DNA from: an uncultured Sulfurovum sp.
Lineage (GTDB): Bacteria > Campylobacterota > Campylobacteria > Campylobacterales > Sulfurovaceae
Assembly: GCA_902727905.1 (NCBI GenBank)
Contig: CACVAR010000380.1
Location: forward strand, 1,299 to 12,991
Length of the DNA stretch: 11,693 bases
Reading direction: 5' to 3'
Shown piece by piece: positions 1 through 8,116 of this stretch. Each line of letters begins with the position of its first letter. Positions within the stretch are counted from its first letter, which is position 1. The notes beneath the pieces were generated by a model, which saw nothing but the letters and a program-made list of their open reading frames with translations, made no database searches and was not told where the DNA came from. The position numbers and the translations under genes are program-made.

Positions 1-2103
1 TTAAGAACAAACATCAATATGGAAAATAGTTTTTTAGCTTTTATTTTAAAAAATAAAACGAGCATGAATAATAAGGATATTTTATTTTGGGAAAAAATTC
101 TTAATCTTCGACAAATGCCAACTTTTAATTCAATAAAAGATGAAACGACACTTTCTAGTATTAAGAACATTCAAAATATTAATCTTTTTTCAAGCATAGG
201 TGAAAAAGAACGTGTTGAAATTTTCATAGCTGCAAAAAATGCACAGTATCCTATTACTTTTGAACAATGGTTTAAGCAAACCCATCAGCAAAAACGAACC
301 ATTAATCATATTCAAAAAGTAATTTCCAATATCAGTACACATACTTTAAAAAATCAACTTTTAGCACACCAAGGTGAAATGTACCGATACATCATTATTT
401 CGCTACTTATACTAATTCTTTTAGGTCTACTCATGTCTCTACTACGAATACTCAAAAAAATAGACAATGACCATCGTATTTTGCAAGACACAGTTAAAGA
501 GATAGAAGTTGACTTAGATGAAAATAAAAAAAGAGAGATCAAAGAAATTCTAACACATAATTCAAGTTCTGAAGTCTATGAATTTCTTGCCAATGAGATT
601 AAAGAGCCTAGCCGAGCAAAAGATCTATTTTTAGCAAATATGTCTCATGAAATTCGTACACCACTTAATGGAATTATTGGTTTTACCAAAGAACTCAAAG
701 AGACAAAACTCTCAGAAGAACAAACAGATATAGTCGCAATTATTGAAGAGAGTTCAAATAATCTAATCCATATTGTCAATGACATTTTAGATTTCTCAAA
801 AATTAAAGCTGGTAAAATTAAATTAGAGCATATTGCATTTGACCCCATTGAAAAGTTTGAAGCTGCTATTGATACTTATGTAGCAAGAGCGCGTGAAAAA
901 GAGATTGAACTCAAAGTATGCCTTGATCCTAAAATTCCAACGAAGCTCTTAGGTGACCCAACAAAAATCACACAAATTCTCACGAATCTAATCTCTAATG
1001 CTGTGAAGTTCACACCAAACAAAGGTATTATAGAAATTGATATTAAACAAATCAATGCTAAAGACGCTGAACTTCTTTTCTCTGTTAAAGATTCTGGCAT
1101 TGGTATTAGCGAAAAAGAAAAAAAAGAGATATTTGATGCTTTTTCACAAGCAGATGCAAGTACGAATAGGAAATATGGAGGTACAGGACTAGGACTGAGT
1201 ATTAGTAGTCAATTCATTAAATATATGGGAGGGAAACTAGACCTAGAAAGTGAAGTAGGAAAAGGTACAAGGTTTTTCTTCTCCATAAAGCTTGATAAAC
1301 CTCAAAATTTAGATGCGCGTTCAAAAAATAATCTTAGTACGTATGCAGTAGGCTATATCCCTCCTGTTGATAACAGTAGTGTTGACAAAAACTTACAGAC
1401 CTATGTAGAGTACCAAAATGCAAGCTTTTTAACCTATACGCAAAGAACCCTCTTGAACTTAGAAGAAGAGAAATTACCTGACCTACTATTTATCGATTAT
1501 AAATGTTTTGATAACAAAGAGGATCTCGAATATTTTCTTGATCTTCCATTAAAAATAGTACTCATTGTTTCAGATAATAAAGAGAGAGAACTCGTAAATA
1601 TAAAAGAAAAAATAGACAAGATTTTATATAAACCTGTTAATTTTACGCGTACGCTAAAATCTTTAGAGATTCTTATAGAAGATACTAAAACACCAACGAT
1701 TAACAAAGAAAAAACTGATGTAAAATTTACTAACATTAGTGCCTTAATTGCTGAAGATAATATCATTAACCAAAAGCTTATTAAAAGCGTACTAGAAAGA
1801 CTTGCTATAGAGGTTACTGTCGTTTCTAACGGTCAAGAGGCTTTAGAATACAGAAAAAAATATAAATATGATATTATATTTATGGATATTCAAATGCCTG
1901 TAATGGGTGGAATAGATGCTACGAAAGAAATTCTTCTATTTGAGTCAAACTCAAATACTAAACACATACCTATTGTTGCCTTAACAGCAAATGCATTAGA
2001 GGGAGACAAAGAAAAATACATGAAAGTTGGTATGGATGCCTACCTTGCAAAACCAATGAACCTTGATGAATTAAAAAAAGTATTAACCAGTTTTACCAGC
2101 TAA
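1..2103 (+). CDS. Hybrid histidine kinase with NIT-like sensor remnant, degenerate receiver and C-terminal receiver (5' end outside window)
   Basis: Membrane sensor kinase that should autophosphorylate on His and pass phosphate to its own receiver. Residues are counted from the ATG at 19, but the frame is open to base 1 and no Shine-Dalgarno precedes that ATG, so the true start probably lies upstream, where a first membrane helix would be expected. Residues 1-115 (W24, P34, E64-R66, W84, then K/Q) resemble the second half of a nitrate/nitrite-sensing NIT domain; this is a weak pattern match. A membrane helix spans about 125-145. HisKA has H210 in SHEIRTP. HATPase_c has N323/N327, DSGIG at 358 and GGTGLGL from 387. 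Residues 440-550 form a degenerate receiver with D493 and K538 but PP (448-449) where the acidic pair belongs. The last domain is an intact receiver (E579/D580, D623, T656, K678). It is a paralogue of the kinase at 5663-8113. Kinase identity is certain; the sensor assignment is not. Confidence 0.9.
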   Translation, partial: LRTNINMENSFLAFILKNKTSMNNKDILFWEKILNLRQMPTFNSIKDETTLSSIKNIQNINLFSSIGEKERVEIFIAAKNAQYPITFEQWFKQTHQQKRTINHIQKVISNISTHTLKNQLLAHQGEMYRYIIISLLILILLGLLMSLLRILKKIDNDHRILQDTVKEIEVDLDENKKREIKEILTHNSSSEVYEFLANEIKEPSRAKDLFLANMSHEIRTPLNGIIGFTKELKETKLSEEQTDIVAIIEESSNNLIHIVNDILDFSKIKAGKIKLEHIAFDPIEKFEAAIDTYVARAREKEIELKVCLDPKIPTKLLGDPTKITQILTNLISNAVKFTPNKGIIEIDIKQINAKDAELLFSVKDSGIGISEKEKKEIFDAFSQADASTNRKYGGTGLGLSISSQFIKYMGGKLDLESEVGKGTRFFFSIKLDKPQNLDARSKNNLSTYAVGYIPPVDNSSVDKNLQTYVEYQNASFLTYTQRTLLNLEEEKLPDLLFIDYKCFDNKEDLEYFLDLPLKIVLIVSDNKERELVNIKEKIDKILYKPVNFTRTLKSLEILIEDTKTPTINKEKTDVKFTNISALIAEDNIINQKLIKSVLERLAIEVTVVSNGQEALEYRKKYKYDIIFMDIQMPVMGGIDATKEILLFESNSNTKHIPIVALTANALEGDKEKYMKVGMDAYLAKPMNLDELKKVLTSFTS

Positions 2104-2123
2104 AATTCAGCTACAATACTAGC

Positions 2124-3920
2124 ATGATAAAAACCATTCAAAACCTTCCTACTGATGCAGGTGTCTATCAATATTTTGATAAAAATGATAAGCTGCTTTA
2201 TGTAGGAAAAGCTAAAAACTTAAAAAACCGTGTTAAATCATACTGGCGCTTTACCCCAGAACTGCATCCTAATCCAAAGCAAGGTTTACGAATTTTACGG
2301 ATGTTAGAACAAGCCGTAAAAATTGAGTACATTGTCGTAGATAGTGAAGATGATGCGCTTATCTTAGAAAACTCTCTCATAAAACAACTCAATCCAAAAT
2401 ATAATATCCTTCTTCGTGATGACAAAACTTACCCTTATATTTATATTAATGAATCACAAGACTATCCTCGTTTTGAATTAACACGTAAAGTCATTAAAGG
2501 AAAAAATATTTCTTATTATGGACCATTTCCTAATGGGGGAAAAATCTTGCTTGAAACGCTCTATGAACTCTTTCCTCTGGTTCAAAAAAAGTCTTGTTTA
2601 CGTGAGGGGAAAGCTTGTCTTTTTTATCAAATCAAAAAATGTCTAGCACCTTGTGAAGAAAAAATTACCCCAAATGAGTATCAACAAATTATAAACAGTG
2701 TTAAAAAAGCCATCTCAAAACGTTCAATTTTAATTGAAAAGCTCAATGACAAAATGATAGAATTTGCCATGAATGAACGCTATGAAGAGGCAGCTACTAT
2801 GCGTGATAATATTAAGACTATTGAAGCGCTAACTATAAGCTCGAACATTGATTTAGCAAATAATGAAAACCTAGATATTTTTGCCATTATAAATACAGAA
2901 AAACGTGGTGTTATTGTCAAACTTTTTATGCGTGCAGGACGGGTTATCTCTTCTTCTTTTTCAACTTTTAGAGCCTCTGAAATGTATGATGAAAATGAAG
3001 CCTATAAACAAGCTCTTTTAGAATTTTACCATGTTGATTCTCCTCAAATATCGAAACATATTTTAGTTGCCCATCCCTTTGAAGACCAAGAAGAAATAGC
3101 TACCCTACTCTCAAAGCGTTTTGAGAGAAAAATAGAACTCCTATACCCTTTGCGTGGTGTAAAAGCTAAACTCATAAATTTAGCGCTTAAAAATGCTGAA
3201 GAAGTTCTCAAAAAAGAGATAAAAGTAGAAGAGATAGAACCTAAAATAGCCAAACTTTTTGAACTTGATAAAGTACCCTATAGAATAGAATCTTTTGACA
3301 ACTCTCACATGATGGGTGCAGCCACAGTTGGAGCAATGGTTGTCTGGTCTGAAGGGAAATGGCTAAAAACAGACTATAGACGTTATGAACTTGAAGCCAA
3401 AGATGAATATGGACAGATGAAGGAGATGTTAACAAGACGTATCGAAAGTTTTGAAAAAAACTCACCACCTGACTTATGGATTTTAGATGGAGGAGAAACT
3501 TTACGACGACTTGCAGTAAATTTACTTAAGGAGGCAAAAGTAAATTTAGCAGTCATTGCCATTGCTAAAGAAAAACTTGATGCCAAAGCACACAGAGCTA
3601 AAGGTGCTGCTAAAGACATTATCTATACTGAGACCTCAGTTTTTGAACTTCAAACTACAGATAAACGTTTACAATGGGTACAACGACAAAGAGATGAAGC
3701 CCATCGTTTCGCAATAACCTATCATCAGAACAAAAAAAGAAAAGATGACACACAAAATTCATTACTGCAAAAAAAAGGTATTGGTCCGGCTACTATTAAA
3801 AAATTATTAAACTATTTTGGTACATTTAAAGCCATTGAGGAAGCCAGCTTTCATGAGATTTCAGTCGCATCTTCTGAAAAAATTGCTAAGATTTTAAAAA
3901 CAGATAGTGTTAGTTATTAA
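2124..3920 (+). CDS. uvrC: UvrABC excinuclease subunit C
   Basis: UvrC makes both incisions, 3' then 5' of a bulky DNA lesion, after UvrA/UvrB loading in nucleotide excision repair. All expected parts are present in 598 aa, a normal family length. The N-terminal GIY-YIG nuclease has GVY 13-15, YVG 26-28, R36 and E82-N83. Four conserved cysteines (C158, C165, C173, C177) sit where UvrC proteins are reported to bind an iron-sulfur cluster. A UVR motif at about 203-236 is the UvrB contact. The RNase H-like C-terminal nuclease has D392 in FDNSH, D455 in LDGG and H527 in DEAHRF. A helix-hairpin-helix lies near 546-580 (KGIGPATIKKLL). The start begins the usual LPxxxGVY core correctly but has no clear Shine-Dalgarno; it lies 20 bp after the kinase stop, so translation may be coupled or inefficient. 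No key residue is missing. Confidence 0.97.
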   Translation: MIKTIQNLPTDAGVYQYFDKNDKLLYVGKAKNLKNRVKSYWRFTPELHPNPKQGLRILRMLEQAVKIEYIVVDSEDDALILENSLIKQLNPKYNILLRDDKTYPYIYINESQDYPRFELTRKVIKGKNISYYGPFPNGGKILLETLYELFPLVQKKSCLREGKACLFYQIKKCLAPCEEKITPNEYQQIINSVKKAISKRSILIEKLNDKMIEFAMNERYEEAATMRDNIKTIEALTISSNIDLANNENLDIFAIINTEKRGVIVKLFMRAGRVISSSFSTFRASEMYDENEAYKQALLEFYHVDSPQISKHILVAHPFEDQEEIATLLSKRFERKIELLYPLRGVKAKLINLALKNAEEVLKKEIKVEEIEPKIAKLFELDKVPYRIESFDNSHMMGAATVGAMVVWSEGKWLKTDYRRYELEAKDEYGQMKEMLTRRIESFEKNSPPDLWILDGGETLRRLAVNLLKEAKVNLAVIAIAKEKLDAKAHRAKGAAKDIIYTETSVFELQTTDKRLQWVQRQRDEAHRFAITYHQNKKRKDDTQNSLLQKKGIGPATIKKLLNYFGTFKAIEEASFHEISVASSEKIAKILKTDSVSY

Positions 3921-3943
3921 TATTTATCTATATAACAGAACAC
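3907..3943 (+). terminator. Hairpin overlapping the uvrC stop, possible terminator or 3' end stabiliser
   Basis: An imperfect inverted repeat pairs GTGTT (3907-3911) with AACAC (3939-3943) and GTTAT (3913-3917) with ATAAC (3932-3936). This gives about ten base pairs with a small A/AG internal loop and a 14-nt AT-rich loop that contains the uvrC stop codon. The following bases are pyrimidine-rich but not a clean T-run, so factor-independent termination is only a possibility. Confidence 0.35.
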
Positions 3944-3977
3944 CTTCTATTATATACTGTAATTTATAGCTTATTTA

Positions 3978-3983
3978 TATAAT
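3978..3983 (+). promoter_or_regulatory. Candidate -10 box for the PAS/Hpt/kinase/receiver operon
   Basis: The 162-bp gap 3921-4082 is extremely AT-rich and has no convincing ORF. It is the only sizeable gap before the four-gene operon. TATAAT at 3978-3983 is a perfect -10 consensus without a recognisable TTGACA at 17 bp, as is usual in Campylobacterota, where T-rich periodicity replaces the -35. TATCAT at 4030-4035, just after a T-run, is an alternative. In DNA this AT-rich such matches occur by chance, so confidence is low. Confidence 0.25.
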
Positions 3984-4082
3984 TTAATTTTACAAAATAA
4001 TAATACTTTAATTCTAATCTTAGTTTTTTTATCATAAAGTTGTTTATTAGTTAAAAACTATAACCAATCTAAAGGAAGTCGA

Positions 4083-4484
4083 GTGCATCGTCCAATAGCA
4101 TTAGATGTTGAATATTCATTTACCAATAATTTAATATACGAAACAAACTTATTAGGTGTTATTACCTATGCTAACCAAAATTTTTGTGAAGTTTCAGGTT
4201 TTAGAAGAGAAGAACTTATTGGGAAAAATCATTCCATTTTCAAACATCCAGATGTACCAGATGACTTATATGAAAATCTATGGTCAACAAAAAAGCGTTT
4301 AAAACAATGGTTTTCTGTCTTAAAAAATATGCGTCGTGATGGTATGTATTTTTGGTCGGACATTCACTGCACAATTAAATATGATAATGATGAAGAAGTT
4401 GGTTTTTTAATTGTACACAAGCCAACATCCAAACTAAATATCGAAGAAGAAACAGAGCGATATGCTCAACATAATATTGAATAA
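4083..4484 (+). CDS. Stand-alone Aer/CetB-like PAS domain protein
   Basis: A soluble 133-aa protein made almost entirely of one PAS domain, probably cytoplasmic and acting as the input module of the operon. Residues 20-115 follow the N-terminal PAS of the energy-taxis receptor Aer and of Campylobacter CetB: NQNFCEVSGF, then HPDVP (55-59), LW at 66-67, W76, VLKNMRRDG (79-87) and YFW (89-91). In E. coli Aer an Arg-His-Pro-Asp stretch and a Trp 12 residues past that His are tied to FAD binding. Here H55, D57 and W67 are kept at the same spacing, with Lys for Arg, so flavin-based redox sensing is a reasonable inference. The start is GTG with a strong AAGGA (4072-4076) six bases upstream. No methyl-accepting or kinase domain is attached; the partner is likely the kinase two genes downstream or a chemoreceptor elsewhere. 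Confidence 0.85.
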   Translation: MHRPIALDVEYSFTNNLIYETNLLGVITYANQNFCEVSGFRREELIGKNHSIFKHPDVPDDLYENLWSTKKRLKQWFSVLKNMRRDGMYFWSDIHCTIKYDNDEEVGFLIVHKPTSKLNIEEETERYAQHNIE

Positions 4485-4495
4485 GCGAGGCAAAC

Positions 4496-5653
4496 ATGTA
4501 TTACGGATACAATGATGACAAAGAATTTATATTAGCTGATGAAGCGTTTATAGGACTTTTAGACTTTAACTCATTCCAAGAGTTAAGAGCATCAAATATC
4601 ATGGCTAATCTAAAGTTTGAAAATAAACAAATAACTATTAAACAAGATTACCAAACTATCAATTCAGATTTTTTACACCATGAAGTTTATGGACAAGAAG
4701 AAGAATTTTACTTAGTAGAGTTAAAAAATATACAAATAGAAAAAACTGATGTTAAAACTGAACATAAAAAAGGTCTTAAGACCAATTATCAAGCTATTTA
4801 TCTTGATGTTCATAAAATTTCTGAGGAGATAGGACTTTCAGTTAATGACTACAAGTTATATCTTGATAGTTTTATTGATCAATCCATTATTGATGAAAAA
4901 CGTCTACTAGAAGGTAATGACAAAGTCGTAAAAAATCTTTCCAACCTTGCATTAACGCTTAAGATTCCTCATATAAATATCTTACTTTTGAAGATTCAGA
5001 AGCTTTCGCATCGTGAACGTATGCCACTTATTGACCAATACTACACAAAACTAGCACTTCTAACACTTGAAAAACCAGAAGACTATCAAGAAGAGGAAGA
5101 AAGTATTTTTGAAGAAGATAAAAGTACTCCTGAGGATAAAGAAGAAGTACTCAATGCAAGATTCTCTGACTTACTTAAAAATGTAGATGAGCAAGTAAGT
5201 ATAGAAGAAAAGATTGTTCCAAATAATGAACCAGAACTAAGATCACATAATAATGTAGTCAATGAGCCAACAAGTAACAATTCAAATGTAAAACAAATCT
5301 CACTTGATAACGTACCTGAATTACCTATATCTTACAGCCCTCAAACAGCTGCTGATGAACTTAATTTACCCGTTGTACTGATTGAAGAGTTCGTTGATGA
5401 CTTTATTGAACAAGCGCGTCAGGACAAAGACCACCTTTTAACTTCATACTACCAACAAGACTTAGACAATATCCATGAACTAGGACATAAGCTTAAAGGT
5501 GCAGCAAGTAATTTACGTATTAATGAACTATCAGACATTTTAGAAGAGATTCAGTTTTGTTCAGACTATACACAACTTGAAGGATTATTTATTAAATATT
5601 GGGGTCACTTTCTCTCACTAGAAGCGTATATGCGACAGCTCAAAAGAGCATAA
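4496..5653 (+). CDS. Histidine phosphotransfer protein with tandem degenerate and intact Hpt domains
   Basis: Predicted cytoplasmic phosphotransfer protein linking the receivers of this operon. The C-terminal 100 residues are an Hpt domain with the phosphoacceptor motif GHKLKGAA; H331 is the predicted phosphorylated residue and H327 lies one turn earlier. Residues about 104-188 look like a second, decayed copy of the same domain. FIDQ (126-129) aligns with FIEQ (303-306), and NLSNLALTLK (147-156) with NIHELGHKLK (325-334), so L153 occupies the place of H331. The copies are joined by an acidic, Glu/Ser-rich linker of about 90 residues. Residues 1-80 could be a minimal PAS-like fold (an ADEAFIGLLDF stretch, then a terminal YLVEL strand), but this is weak. 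It starts 11 bp after the PAS gene with GAGG (4487-4490) at good spacing. Intact Hpt: confident; degenerate copy: likely; N-terminus: unassigned. Confidence 0.85.
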   Translation: MYYGYNDDKEFILADEAFIGLLDFNSFQELRASNIMANLKFENKQITIKQDYQTINSDFLHHEVYGQEEEFYLVELKNIQIEKTDVKTEHKKGLKTNYQAIYLDVHKISEEIGLSVNDYKLYLDSFIDQSIIDEKRLLEGNDKVVKNLSNLALTLKIPHINILLLKIQKLSHRERMPLIDQYYTKLALLTLEKPEDYQEEEESIFEEDKSTPEDKEEVLNARFSDLLKNVDEQVSIEEKIVPNNEPELRSHNNVVNEPTSNNSNVKQISLDNVPELPISYSPQTAADELNLPVVLIEEFVDDFIEQARQDKDHLLTSYYQQDLDNIHELGHKLKGAASNLRINELSDILEEIQFCSDYTQLEGLFIKYWGHFLSLEAYMRQLKRA

Positions 5654-5662
5654 GGACAACAC

Positions 5663-8113
5663 GTGCAACTTAATAATAAAATGAAATTTATCAGTGTCAT
5701 ACCATTGGCACTACTGTTCATCATAAGTTTGAACCTTGGATATGCAAACTATGATCCAAGTTCAGCTATGGCAAAGCAACCCATTCTTTTTTATGCTGCA
5801 ATGGCTCTTTTACTTATTGTTTTCATTCTAAGTATTGTGACCTATTTCTCTATTAAAGAATTCAATATTAATTCAGTAAACTTTCAAAAAGTGCTTGAAA
5901 ACTCTATGCTAGATGATGAAGCCATCCATGATGAAAATGGCTTAAGTCTTGACAAAAATATTGATCTAACAACAAAAAAAGGTGTTAAAAATGCGTATAA
6001 ACTTATTGCGACGCTTATTGAAAATGCAAAAGTAGATAGAGTCGAAGCATTAGAAGCAAATGCTTCTAAATCACTTTTCTTAGCCAATATGTCCCATGAA
6101 ATTCGTACACCACTTAATGGTATTGTTGGGTTTACAGACCTTTTAAAAAGTACAAATTTAGATGAGGAACAAAAAGAGTTTGTTAATATTGTAGAAAAAA
6201 GTTCTGAAAACCTTTTAAACATTATCAATAATATTCTTGACCTATCAAAAATAGAAAGTAACAAAACAGAACTTGACATTATTATTTTTGACCCAATCAT
6301 TGAATTTGAAAATGCTGTAGAGACTTATGGAATTAGAGCTTCAGAGAAAAATATTGAACTCGACTTTTTCCTTGATCCCAAGATCAACAAGAAGTTATTG
6401 GGAGACTCTGTAAAGCTTAAAGAGATTCTTATTAACTTACTTTCAAATGCCATTAAATTTACTGATTTAGGTGGTAAGATTAAAGTTGAGATTAAAAAAA
6501 TATCTAGTGTTGAAAACCAAGCAGAACTCTCATTTTCTATAGAAGACAATGGTGTGGGAATGACTAAAGAACAGCAACTAAATGTTTTTGCTGCATTCAC
6601 CCAAGCTGATGTCTCCATTACACGTAAATATGGGGGAACAGGTCTTGGACTAACCATCTCAACAAAGTTCTTAGAGCTTATGGGTTCAGAATTAAAACTT
6701 GAAAGCCAAAAAGAAAAAGGAACGAGATTTTACTTTAATGTTGTGTTTGAAGAAGTACTAGAAGGTACAGAACTTTCAATGATTCCTCTCCTAGAAAATC
6801 ATACTGTATGTAAATTCAAATATGAGCCCCCTGTGCAACAAGATATTTATATTAGTCAATATTTAAAATATAATGACATACAAGAAGTATCCTACTCAAC
6901 AATGTCTGATTTAAAAAAGTACAATGGCGATGAAGATGTTAATGGTATTTGGATTGATGTAGATAATAATGATGATGCTTTTTTAAAAAATCTTTATAAA
7001 TTAAATTCTAAAAAAGTTATTTTACTTTCTAGTTTTTCAAATAGAGATAGATTAGAAAAACTTGGTGTTAATGTTGCTAAGATTCTCTATAAACCTATTA
7101 CACCAACTAAGATTGTTCAAGGAATTAATGCTACGGTTATTGGTGACCTTGAAGAAGAGGAAGTTGAAGTATCAACTGCTTCACCATTCCAAAATATCCA
7201 ATTTCATGGAAAAGTTCTTGTTGCTGAGGACAACTTTATCAATCAAAAGTTAATTAAGCAAGTCTTACTACGTTATGGAGTTAGTGTGGAACTTGCTAAC
7301 AACGGACTAGAAGCTTTTGAAAAGCGTAAAAAGGAAACCTATGATTTAATTTTTATGGATATTCAAATGCCAGTCATGGATGGAGTAGAAGCCACCCATG
7401 AAATCATTAATTACGAAGTAGAAGAAAAAGTAGAACATATACCGATTATTGCTTTAACAGCTAATGCACTAAATGGTGATAGAGAACGCTTCATTTCGGA
7501 AGGTTTAGATGAGTATATTCCTAAACCAATTGAAACCAACGAACTACTTTATATACTAAAAAAGTTTCTAACAGCTAAAACAGAAGAAGATTTAGAAGAA
7601 GAAAACACAAATACTGAAGCAGAAATTATTGAATCTTCAGAAGAGAGTACTGACCAAACACATACCCAAAACATAAACAATGGCTTAGTGCTACTTATGG
7701 ATGAGGAAGATGAAAGTCCTAATCAAATAGAAAGAGAGCCTAAAAAAGAAGAAGCTAAAGAAGAGATCACAGAAAACAAGAAAATTCTTATTCTTAAAAA
7801 GAATCCACTTGAAGCACAAATACTCTCAAAAGTTATTTCTAATTTAAACTATGATATTGAAATTATTAATAATGTGGCTCTGTTAGAAGGTCTCATTCAA
7901 GAAAAACAATATGATATTCTATTAATTGACAAAGAAATAGAAGAGTTTAATCATAATATTTTAGAGAAAAAACACAAAAATATGAATGTGATCATGCTTG
8001 CACTGTCAAAACCTGATAATGAATACTATAATAACAAACTTATTAAAGAGATTCATATAGGCACAATTAAGCGTGATAAAATTGAACAACTTATTAAAAG
8101 ATACAGAAGGTAA
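5663..8113 (+). CDS. Membrane hybrid histidine kinase without obvious sensor domain, with three receiver-like domains
   Basis: Core kinase of the phosphorelay, 816 aa. Two membrane helices (about 9-27 and 41-63) flank a loop of only about 13 residues, so no extracytoplasmic sensor is present; input probably comes through a partner such as the PAS protein or through the membrane. HisKA has H145 in SHEIRTP. HATPase_c has N258/N262, DNGVG and GGTGLGL. A degenerate receiver (about 385-495) keeps D432 and K477 but has YEPPV at 387-391 in place of the acidic pair. An intact receiver follows (E522/D523, D566 in MDIQMP, T599, K621). After an acidic linker (about 635-705) a third receiver-like fold has K712-K713 where Asp residues should be and keeps D756. 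The GTG start is chosen because AAGGA (5652-5656) is six bases upstream; an ATG at 5681 is less favoured. It lies 9 bp after the Hpt gene. Confidence 0.93.
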   Translation: MQLNNKMKFISVIPLALLFIISLNLGYANYDPSSAMAKQPILFYAAMALLLIVFILSIVTYFSIKEFNINSVNFQKVLENSMLDDEAIHDENGLSLDKNIDLTTKKGVKNAYKLIATLIENAKVDRVEALEANASKSLFLANMSHEIRTPLNGIVGFTDLLKSTNLDEEQKEFVNIVEKSSENLLNIINNILDLSKIESNKTELDIIIFDPIIEFENAVETYGIRASEKNIELDFFLDPKINKKLLGDSVKLKEILINLLSNAIKFTDLGGKIKVEIKKISSVENQAELSFSIEDNGVGMTKEQQLNVFAAFTQADVSITRKYGGTGLGLTISTKFLELMGSELKLESQKEKGTRFYFNVVFEEVLEGTELSMIPLLENHTVCKFKYEPPVQQDIYISQYLKYNDIQEVSYSTMSDLKKYNGDEDVNGIWIDVDNNDDAFLKNLYKLNSKKVILLSSFSNRDRLEKLGVNVAKILYKPITPTKIVQGINATVIGDLEEEEVEVSTASPFQNIQFHGKVLVAEDNFINQKLIKQVLLRYGVSVELANNGLEAFEKRKKETYDLIFMDIQMPVMDGVEATHEIINYEVEEKVEHIPIIALTANALNGDRERFISEGLDEYIPKPIETNELLYILKKFLTAKTEEDLEEENTNTEAEIIESSEESTDQTHTQNINNGLVLLMDEEDESPNQIEREPKKEEAKEEITENKKILILKKNPLEAQILSKVISNLNYDIEIINNVALLEGLIQEKQYDILLIDKEIEEFNHNILEKKHKNMNVIMLALSKPDNEYYNNKLIKEIHIGTIKRDKIEQLIKRYRR

Positions 8114-8116
8114 ATA

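Noticed and set aside
3241..3619. Minus-strand reading frames opposite the uvrC nuclease domain
   Set aside because: They are shadows of the conserved RNase H-like domain; the encoded residues show no recognisable motif.
3921..4082. Small RNA or small protein in the gap before the relay operon
   Set aside because: Stops are dense in all frames and, apart from the uvrC hairpin at its left end, no stable structure is visible; the gap is sufficiently explained as terminator plus promoter.
4640..4780. N-terminal part of the Hpt protein as a full PAS domain
   Set aside because: Only the general start and end pattern fits; it is too short and lacks cofactor or core motifs, so it is mentioned only as a possibility.
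5884..6657. Long minus-strand reading frames opposite the operon kinase (138 and 110 codons)
   Set aside because: They lie antisense to strongly conserved HisKA and HATPase coding sequence, are Ser/Ile/Leu-rich as expected for a complement of Glu/Asn/Lys-rich codons, and lack ribosome-binding sites.
7062..7253. 63-codon + strand frame inside the operon kinase
   Set aside because: It overlaps the conserved pseudo-receiver and receiver in another frame, and its Leu/Lys-rich composition is an artefact of AT-rich frameshifting.
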